From: Closterium sp. Naga37s-1
Lineage: Eukaryota > Streptophyta > Zygnematophyceae > Desmidiales > Closteriaceae
Length of the DNA: 64,000 nt
Reading direction: 5' to 3'
NCBI GenBank assembly: GCA_947471745.1
Contig: CANJKZ010000064.1
Location: 550,001 to 614,000 of the forward strand
Shown: one piece after another, positions 56,101-64,000 of the stretch
Layout: every line of letters starts with the position of its first letter
Position numbering within the stretch: position 1 is the stretch's first letter
Position numbers and translations under genes: made by a program
The notes under the pieces: generated by a model
Seen by the model: the letters and a program-made list of their open reading frames with translations, nothing else
Told to the model about the DNA's origin: nothing
Databases searched by the model: none

Positions 56101-59100
56101 ATATTTGCATCCCCTCCCATCACTCACACCTGCCCTATCCAATCCACTCTTTACCACCCCTCCGCCTTCTCCACCCATCCCCTTCCCCAACCACCAGAGT
56201 GGCCGATGCAAGTGGGCAGCTTGGGACGGATGCACAGGCCAGCGCTGTGACATTTGAGTCAACTCAAAAGTCACCTGTTTCCCAATCCTCCACCTGGTCC
56301 ACCCCTCCTCTTCCCCAACCACCAGAGTGGCCGATGCAAGTGGGCAGCTTGGGACGGATGCACAGGCCAGCACCGGCAGCGGCAGCGGCAGCGGCAGTGG
56401 CAGTGGGGTGTGTGAGCTGCGGCAGCGGGTGTTTGTGCGGGGCCCACCGGAGGTGCTGCTGCAGCAGTGCGGCACCATTCTGCACCGCGGCGAACCGGCG
56501 TCCATCACGTCGTCACGCGCCACCATCCAGGAGCAGATCAACGAGCTCACTGAACAAGGTGGGTGGGTGGGTTGGGTTGGGGCGTGGAACGGCGGGGAGG
56601 TGGGGGTAGTGACTTTGAGAGTCGTCTGAGAGCAGATAGCAGCAGAGAGAGAGCTGTCACGCGCCACCATTCAGGAGCAGATCAACGAGCTCACTGAACA
56701 AGGTGGGTATGAGGGGGGCCGTGACGTGAAGGGGGGAAGGGGTTGCGGAGGGGAGGAGGTTTGAGTCTTGGGTCGAATCAAAGGCCATCCATGGAGCTGG
56801 TGGCGTATGAGGTGACTTTTGAGTCGACTCAAAAGCTGGTGGTGTATGCATCAGGCGACATGCTGGTGGATGATGCATGGACATCCATCAGTCTCGTACC
56901 AGCGCTCTTGGACAATCTCCCTTTTCCCTGTCCTCCCCATCCCCCCTCTCCCTTTTCTCTTCTCCCTGGCCTGAACCCCCACCCTAGTCCTCGTGCTGGT
57001 ATCATACGCATCGGGCGACATGCTGGTGGACAGCCATCTATGCCAAACCGTAATTTGCTCCTCCTTCTCTGGCCTCACCTCCCGCCCTGTGCGCCCGCTC
57101 TCTGCCTCCTCCGCACTCTCCCCTCTCCCGTCTGCAGGGCTGGTGCTGGTGGCGTACGCATCGGGCGACATGCTGGTGGACAGCCCGCGGGCGTCCTCGC
57201 GCCCGGCCATCCTGGCATGCATCCACGACTGCACCTTCCTGGGGGTGGTGCTCGCAGCAGAGTCCCCTCGCCCCGGGGTGAACGACGCTGTGAGGAGCTG
57301 CCAGCAGGGCGGGGTGCGCCCGGTGGTCGTCACCGGGGACCATGTGGCCACTGCTGCTGCTCTCGCCAAGACTGTTGGGCTCTGCAAGGGTGGACAGGTG
57401 AGAGGGCGCAGTGGGTGTGGTGGGGTTTGATATTCGCGAGGAGGGAGGTCCGGGCAGGGTGTGTGGCTTCAGTAAGGTTCATTCGTTCTCGTTGCATTTG
57501 GCAGTCCTGCTATTTTTCTTCTGGTGCGCACTCTACTGCTCTCAGACCTGCCTCTCCTTACCACTGCCTCCTCTTTCGCCTCCTCCCCCCTTACCATCAC
57601 CAGCAGCAACCAGGGGCAGCAGCAGAGGTGGTGTCGTGCGTGGAGAAGCCAGCAGCGCAGACGCCACAGGAGGAGCTGAGCGCGCTGGTGCAGGCCACCT
57701 CTGTGTTCGCGCGTGCCTCGCCCATTGACCGCCTCTGCATCCTCGAAGCCCTCCAGGCCAATGGCGCCTTTGTCGCCGCCTGTGGCACAGGTACAGGGCG
57801 GAGGGTTGTGGAGGGGAGGGGGGGTTGTGCCGAACTCTTGCCTTTCGAGGCACCGTGAATCTCACGGGTATGTTGTGGCTGTGCTGAGCCCGTGCATGTG
57901 TGAGAGAGAGTCAGTGCCTCGCCCATCGACCGCCTCTGCATCCTCGAAGCCCTCCAGGCCAACGGCGCCTTTGTGGCCGCCTGTGGCACAGGTACGAAAA
58001 GGGGGGGTACACTGTGCTGAACTGTTGCGTTTCAAGGCGTCCTAAAACTCACAGGTACGGAAAGGGGGGGTACACTGTGCTGAACTGAAAAGGCGTCCTA
58101 AAACTCACAGTGGGTACGGAAAGGTGAGGTAGACTGTGCTGAGCTCTTGCCCGCGTGATAGAGAGTTCCCTGCACTCAGGTTCCCTGGGATGAGATGAGA
58201 TGAGATGAGATGAGATGAGATGAGATACCACCCTGAACAACGGTGCCTGTGTTACTTACTTCACGCCTGTGCTGCTGCAGGTATCACCGGTCCTTCCTTC
58301 CCTGCTTATTCTGTATATCACCGATCTTGCTTGCCCATTGTCACTCCTTCCACGTTCTCTCCCAGCACCACCGCCTCGTCTTTCTCCGATCCTCCTCCTG
58401 CATCTCATTTCCTCTTCCTCCCTCCCTTCCTCTTTTCTTCCGAGCAGGCATAGTAGATGCGCCTGTGGTGGCGGAGGCAGACGTGGGGATGGCAGTGGGA
58501 GCAGCACCGGACGTGGTGAGGGATGCAGCAGCCGTGGTGGTGCTGGACGGCTTAAGACTCAAGACTCCTCTCCCTCCCTTCCCACCCCCTCTGAGCAGGC
58601 ATAGTGGACGCACCTGTAGTGGCAGAGGCAGATGTGGGGCTGGCGGTGGGAGCAGCACCGGACGTGGTGAGGGATGCAGCAGCAGTGGTGGTGCTTTTGA
58701 GTCGACTCAAAACTAGTCTCAAGAATCCTCTATTCCCCTGTCCTCCCCTTCCGAGCAGGCATTGTGGACGCACCAGTGGTAGCAGAAGCAGACGTGGGGC
58801 TGGCGGTGGGAGCAGCACCGGACGTGGTGAGGGATGCAGCGGCTGTGGTGGTGCTGGACGGGTCCTTCGGTGCAGTGCGCTTCCTGCTGGAGGAGGGGCG
58901 GGCGGTGCTGCTCAACCTGCGCAAGGCCACTGCTCTCAGCCTTGGCACGCGCCTGGGGCTTGCCCTGGTCATGCTCACTGGCACGCTCTGGGTCAAGTGA
59001 GTGCTGTTCCCTGACGTGGTGGGTCCAGGGTTCTTGGAGTGCTCTTGTGCTCCTGTGCTCCTGGGATGTAGTTTTGAGGCGCCTCAAAACTTGAGGTGGG

Positions 59101-60153
59101 TGGTGGGTCCAGTGTTCTTAGAGTGCTCCTGTGCTCCTGTGCTCCTGGGATGTATTCTAGCATTGCAGGGAGTGTTTTTGGTGAAGCTTCTGGAAGCACA
59201 CATCACGGTTACGTGCCCGCCTTCGCAATCTCACTCAATTCTGATCCGCTCATCCTCTTCCTCTCTGCACCTCTCTCCCATCTCCTCACGATCCTAACCC
59301 CCGCATGCACGTTTCCCTCCGTCTTCCCACTCCCACCCTCACAGCTACCCACTACAGCCCGCACAGATCATCATAGCAGCGGTGTTCCTCAACGCAGCCT
59401 CACTCTTCTCCTACACCATCGAGCTGCCAGACGCAGACACCATGCAGCTAACCCCCACATGCACGTTTCCCTCTGTCTCCCAACTTCCACCCCCACAGCT
59501 ACCCACTACAGCCGGCGCAGATCATCATAGCAGCGGTGTTCCTCAACGCAGCCTCGCTCTTCTCCTACACTATTGAGCTGCCAGACGCAGACACCATGCT
59601 GCACCCGCCGCGCCGCCGCACCCAGCCCTTCTTCGACGTGCCCCTCCTCTCCCTCTCCGCTGCCGCCACCGTCGCCACGGTCACAGCCAGCCTGCTCGCC
59701 CTCGCGTTTTCCCTCCGCACGGCGCCGCAGGGCGACACGCAGACGGTGGTGTTTGTTGCCTGGCTGCTCTCCTCCTGCCTCGTGGGTTTCCACATGCGCA
59801 CCTTCTCCCAGCCGCTCTTCAGCAAGGATCTTGGGTCCAACTCCCTCGTGCTGCTCTGGCTGCTCGCCGTCGTGGTCTTCTGTGTGCTGCTTGGTGTGTT
59901 CCCATGGCTTCAAACGGCCGTGCAAGTGGTGAGCCTAACTCCCACAGATTGGGGGATCGTGGCGGCGATTGCAGTCATTGGCACAGTGTGGATCGACCTG
60001 TGCAAGCTTCTGGTGGCTAAGTCGAGAGAACACGGGTATGAGGTGCCTAGTATGCCTGTCCCTGTGACGGGGCGAGGGGGCGCGCGTGGAGATGTGGGGG
60101 TGGCGCCGCTGCTGCCGTCCACGGCACTCAAGAGTGATGTCGAAATGACATGA
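51698..60153 (+). CDS. Divergent P-type cation ATPase (P2-like), ten exons
   Basis: The exons are 51698-51953, 52292-52391, 52891-53035, 53439-53687, 54207-55762, 56326-56558, 57138-57397, 57604-57790, 58759-58996 and 59499-60153, stop TGA. Every junction keeps phase, giving 1,292 residues. The domains are a cation-ATPase N-terminal region (LARHGVNEIESLPV), an actuator domain (LLVPGDIVLLRPGM, PADVRLLHC, IDESAVSGEWEA), an M4 motif PENLP (about 399), the phosphorylation site TDKSGSLTEE (about 441), a nucleotide-domain patch VRGPPEVLLQQC (about 805), PVVVTGDHVATAAALAKTVG (about 912), a hinge GTGIVDAPVVAEADVGLAVG (about 994) and a C-terminal membrane bundle. The usual forms are TGES, PEGLP, DKTGT, KGAP and GDGVNDAP, so several motif residues differ while the phosphorylated Asp and actuator Glu remain. 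The ion is unknown. A Gly/Ala-rich insert (about 505-600) enlarges it. Its introns are crowded with partial exon copies. Confidence 0.9.
51890..52077 (+). repeat. Duplicate of the end of ATPase exon 1
   Basis: 66-bp copies at 51890-51955 and 52012-52077 match at 65 positions. Both code for MLVFALVLYLLMLPISWSQ and end in a GT donor (GTAAGT, GTGAGT). The 56-bp spacer has TTGGAGCGC and TTTTGGAGCGTCTGTAAAA, a decayed palindrome. Either donor could be used with the 52292 acceptor. Confidence 0.93.
52724..52848. repeat. CCATC/CCATT pentamer microsatellite
   Basis: About two dozen copies of CCATC, CCATT or CATCC lie in the second ATPase intron. All frames through it are open as artefacts. Confidence 0.95.
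53118..53475 (+). repeat. Partial copy of ATPase exon 4 in the preceding intron
   Basis: 53150-53194 (CTGCTCATGCTCTTTACAGC then CTCTGCGCATGGTTGG) repeats the start of exon 4 at 53445-53492. It is followed by TTCTGAGTCAACTCATA (53197-53213), a decayed palindrome, then polypyrimidine sequence. A CTG run (53118-53160) abuts it. Confidence 0.8.
53692..53898 (+). repeat. Intronic duplicate after ATPase exon 4, palindrome spacer
   Basis: Diverged copies of about 82 bp lie at 53692-53773 and 53818-53898 (shared words TGCATGGTTGC, TTGAGGGGGGTT, CACAGCCTT). The spacer has TTTTTTAGGCGCCTCTAAA at 53789-53807. It is non-coding. Confidence 0.85.
55701..55917 (+). repeat. Duplicate of the end of ATPase exon 5
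   Basis: 55701-55767 and 55847-55917 both read GGCGGCGTGGGGGTGA ... GGGGAAGAGGTGAG. The second copy has a 4-bp insertion, so it shifts frame. The spacer holds TTTTTATGAGGTCTCAAGAA (about 55815-55834). Confidence 0.88.
56182..56371 (+). repeat. Duplicate of the start of ATPase exon 6
   Basis: 62-bp copies at 56182-56243 and 56310-56371 carry the same CAG acceptor and ADASGQLGTDAQAS coding. The spacer contains TTTGAGTCAACTCAAA (56253-56268). Only the right copy continues into the rest of the exon. Confidence 0.93.
56512..56707 (+). repeat. Duplicate of the end of ATPase exon 6
   Basis: 52-bp copies at 56512-56563 and 56656-56707 match at 51 positions (ATIQEQINELTEQ plus GT donor). The spacer has TTTGAGAGTCGTCTGAGAG at about 56613-56631. 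Confidence 0.92.
56797..57190 (+). repeat. Several partial copies of ATPase exon 7 with a perfect 20-bp palindrome
   Basis: Fragments coding for LVAYASGDMLVD-like sequence start at about 56797 (truncated), 56835 and 56994, before the true exon at 57138. CTTTTGAGTCGACTCAAAAG (56816-56835) is a perfect palindrome between the first two. A related decayed motif, TTTGAGTCTTGGGTCGAATC, starts at about 56760. Confidence 0.9.
57715..57995 (+). repeat. Duplicate of the end of ATPase exon 8
   Basis: 80-bp copies at 57715-57794 and 57916-57995 match at 77 positions (ASPIDRLCILEALQANGAF, VAACGTG plus GT donor). The spacer has a decayed motif (CTTTCGAGGCACCGTGAATC, 57841-). A further intronic series repeats TACACTGTGCTGAACTG with AAGGCGTCCTAAAACTCACA at about 58036 and 58089. 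Confidence 0.9.
58189..58226. repeat. ATGAG pentamer microsatellite
   Basis: About seven copies of GATGA/ATGAG in the ATPase intron before exon 9. Confidence 0.92.
58448..58855 (+). repeat. Three copies of ATPase exon 9 start, perfect 18-bp palindrome
   Basis: Exon starts at 58448, 58599 and 58759 each follow a GAGCAG acceptor and code for GIVDAPVVAEADVG. Only the third continues (LDGSFGAVRFLLEEG) to a donor. Copies one and two end without a donor, the second in TTTTGAGTCGACTCAAAA (58695-58712), the first in the weaker CTTAAGACTCAAGACTC. Confidence 0.95.
59018..59154 (+). repeat. Intronic 53-bp duplicate around a perfect 22-bp palindrome
   Basis: Copies 59018-59070 and 59102-59154 match at 50 of 53 positions. 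The perfect palindrome at 59070-59091 is AGTTTTGAGGC followed by its reverse complement. The duplicated DNA is intron just after exon 9, so coding content is not required. Confidence 0.95.
59294..59597 (+). repeat. 154-bp head-to-tail duplicate of the start of ATPase exon 10
   Basis: The unit starting CTAACCCC at 59294 repeats at 59448, each including a CACAG acceptor and PLQPAQIIIAAVFLNAASLF coding. There is no palindrome at this junction. Since 154 is not a multiple of three, reading through both copies would shift the frame; the second acceptor (59498) gives the intact C-terminus. Confidence 0.92.
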
Positions 60154-61920
<1,767 letters not shown>

Positions 61921-61924
<4 letters not shown>

Positions 61925-61985
61925 ACGGGATTTGAACCCGAAGCCTCATCCTTCCTTCTACCGACTGGACCACTCCATGTCGTAC
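61921..61985 (-). pseudogene. tRNA-like sequence adjoining the hexamer satellite (possible SINE head)
   Basis: On the minus strand TGGTCCAGTCGG (61961-61972) fits the A box and GGTTCAAATCC (61928-61938) is a full B-box match. Box starts are 34 bp apart, about 10 short of a normal tRNA, and no complete cloverleaf forms. The (GGGACA)n array begins right after the T-arm-like part, as a simple-repeat tail does in many SINEs. Confidence 0.45.
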
Positions 61986-61989
61986 GATG

Positions 61990-62958
61990 GGTACATTGTC
62001 TTTTAACCATACTCTAAAAAGCAGAGGTTATTTGATGCGTTCTGTGTTTCTTCACCTCGTCTTTTGGATGACGAGGACCTCCAGGTCTTGTCGTCGATGT
62101 CAAATGAGAAATTTCATGCGGCTTCGCAATTTCCCCAAATTGCGACGCCCGTAGCCATCCCGTTGGATCAGGAGCCCCTGCGCTCTGCAAAACCCCCGAG
62201 TCCGCCCACACTCAATGGTGTGTCAGACTTTTTTGGGGGAGCGCATTCACAAACCCGCGGATATCCCAGCCGGAACCGTTAGGCTCGACGTTAGTGGCGG
62301 CACTCCCGGATGTCGCAAACGTCTGACATCCGAACCGAGGGCAGCTCGACGCGGAAGCGAAACAACCATTTCGTCGCCAGTGCTATTTCGCTTGTCGCAC
62401 CCGCATTTCGTCACTTGGCCGTTTGTTGGAAATCATGCGCTCGCGGAAATTCGCGGGCGAATCTTGTCGGCGGTTCTTCCTCCTCCGCCGCTTGGCCCAC
62501 CTCGGGATTGGTTGGGATAACTCTGGGCTGAGCTGAACCATTCCTGTGACGGCCCACCAGAAACTGGGATCACCCAGACACACAACAGAATCCAACCACC
62601 TCGAAACCATTTCAACCGCGCAACATAGCCATCATTTGTTGGTGAATCCCCAGCTTGGGCAAACCAGCATGCGCAACTCGTTCCGTGCGCCAACTTGCCA
62701 CCATTCCCCAATTCTTTTCGCTCCATCCTCGTTCTTCCAACTCCAAACCTCTTCGCCTGCATTCCTTTCTCGTCTTACCCCTCCACTTTGTTACGACGCC
62801 TTTTTCTTCTTCCTCGGAACTATCCATGGCCGCTAGCTTCGTTGTCGCTGGCTACAACTATTATCGTCCTCGCAACGACTAGCTTCTCCAATCGATTGCT
62901 TCTCTAGCACTCGCTCGCTGACCGGGTTTTCCTCGGGAGCGGTTTCTGGTGTTGGAAG
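61990..62958. other. Region without a supported gene
   Basis: Only short open frames with no recognisable protein were seen. Confidence 0.35.
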
Positions 62959-63540
62959 TGTGGGGGACGGGATTGCCCCCCACGCGAAGACCTCCCTTGA
63001 CTCGGACCAAGGGAGGGTTTTTTCTTGGAAGGTTGGGGTGACGGCGGATTGTCCGCGTCGCCACGCAACCGAACTTTCCCCGGTTGGGTCCGAATATTTG
63101 TGGGGCCGACACTTGGCAGCCCCACATGCATGCACGAAAATAGCGAGAGTGCAAGCGAATGTTACGAACATTTCGCTACACTCGCTATTGTTCCTTGTAA
63201 CACACGATTGTCGGCGTGAAGAAACGAACCCGGCAAAGTCCGAAATTGTGAACGCGGACGTCGCGGAAATTGGACGCAATCCTGAGTCCGAATTTCTGGC
63301 GAGTCTCACGCGGTTCGATGTTACATTTCTGCATGTGTGTTTTAGCTATAAAATCCAGAGAGCAAAACAGAGAGTTTATTCCATTGACGACTTGTGTATC
63401 CCTCCTTGCATAATATACAATTGCTCTCTCGTTACTTGGGCGATTTCTGTGAGCTCAAGTTCTACGGAATCCTTGCTCCGAGCCCGTCGGATTGATCCTA
63501 GGCTCTGCCTCTAACTCGCCAAGTTTATTCTGTGGCGTCA
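62959..63540 (+). other. LTR-like, hairpin-rich stretch with a TATA box
   Basis: It begins TGTGGGGGACGGG. It has a hairpin GTGGGGG/CCCCCAC (62960-62983), CCTCCCTT/AAGGGAGG (62991-63016) and a long imperfect hairpin (63139-63189, arms starting AATAGCGAG). CTATAAAAT lies at about 63348. A TG start and downstream TATA suggest an LTR or a truncated retroelement 5' end, but I see no second copy, primer site or target duplication in the window. The open frame at 62960-63514 looks fortuitous. Confidence 0.3.
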
Positions 63541-64000
63541 CTTAGAGCAGGACGGTTTCTTTCATCTGGTGGGGTTGAGTCTTCTCCGTGCAGTCGATAC
63601 GGCGATGAAGCAATGCTATCCGGATAGTTATTTCGACCAGGTTAGTCTTCCAGTTCGGAGATACTTCCTGCTAGCGTCATTTTCTCGTGAATATAACATT
63701 TCATTATAGCAGGGTTCTCATTTTGCGTTTGCACATCCCAGATCCTCATTTCCCGATTACACTTGCTGTCTCGCCCACGCCAGATGCACCTGCTCTACCG
63801 AACACGTGTCGTCGTGGCGACGCGATTTCTCATCCTCAGGCCTTCGTTCCCTCGTCGCGCGTGCTTCCGCAATTTCCGCACACTGTTCTGCGAATGCTTA
63901 GGTACGACTTGCTTGAAATGGAGTTTTTCCGGTTGCTTCTTTCATCCCTACTGTTGAGTGTGCACTGACCCTGCAGACTGGGTCGTCACTTTCTGCGGGG
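63541..64000. other. Right end of window, no supported gene
   Basis: Short open frames only. If the preceding stretch is a 5' LTR, this would be the start of its internal region. Confidence 0.3.

Noticed and set aside
58448-58695. First two copies of ATPase exon 9 as alternative exons
   Set aside because: Neither has a donor after the coding part, and the frame does not reach the downstream exon.
62960-63514. 184-residue open frame
   Set aside because: It runs through a chain of hairpins and a TATA box, so it is more likely regulatory or LTR sequence.

Overview
This window looks like nuclear DNA of a green plant of the streptophyte line, either a charophyte-type alga or an early land plant. 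The evidence is a Mediator subunit 33 gene (a plant-type subunit), a chloroplast Rubisco assembly chaperone RbcX with a transit-peptide-like leader, a spliced cytosolic ribosomal protein gene, and plant-type Ty3 (chromovirus) and Ty1/copia retrotransposons primed by initiator tRNA-Met. I cannot name the species. Host genes are GC-rich, have GT-AG introns, and are swollen by Ala, Gly, Gln and Ser runs.

Layout. 1-9860 (+): MED33, with its N-terminal part left of the window, followed by a 151-bp tandem array copied from its last coding segment. 10900-12270: a small non-autonomous LTR element (TRIM-like). 15512-18420 (-): a two-exon glutamine-rich protein. 20536-20715: a MITE. 20996-23658 (-): RPL13A (uL13). 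25144-26457 (+): RbcX, lacking an internal conserved exon. 26881-28650 (-): an unrecognised 391-residue membrane protein. 29383-34964 (+): a young Ty3 chromovirus with in-frame stops. 35205-40923 (-): a large RING-H2 protein. 42495-50924 (-): a Ty1/copia element interrupted in its reverse transcriptase by a second TRIM-like element (44361-45930). 51698-60153 (+): a divergent P-type ATPase whose ten-exon model keeps phase throughout. 60797-61924: a long CCCTGT hexamer satellite abutting a tRNA-like sequence. 61990-64000: no convincing gene, but a hairpin-rich, LTR-like stretch.

The most unusual signal is not a gene. Host genes, mainly their introns and exon edges, repeatedly carry local direct duplications of about 30-100 bp. 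The two copies flank a short palindrome of the type TTTTGAG-(self-complementary core)-CTCAAAA. There are perfect cases (12673-12694, 56816-56835, 58695-58712, 59070-59091) and many decayed ones. I saw none inside the retrotransposons. The result is many truncated pseudo-exons sitting in introns of MED33, the RING gene and the ATPase. I know of no described element or repair process with this signature.

The host genes do not form an operon or an obvious pathway. They are separate eukaryotic transcription units for transcription (MED33), translation (RPL13A), Rubisco assembly (RbcX), probable ubiquitin ligation (RING) and ion transport (P-type ATPase). Exon joins below were worked out by hand from splice sites, reading phase and remembered family sequence. 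No alignment was run.
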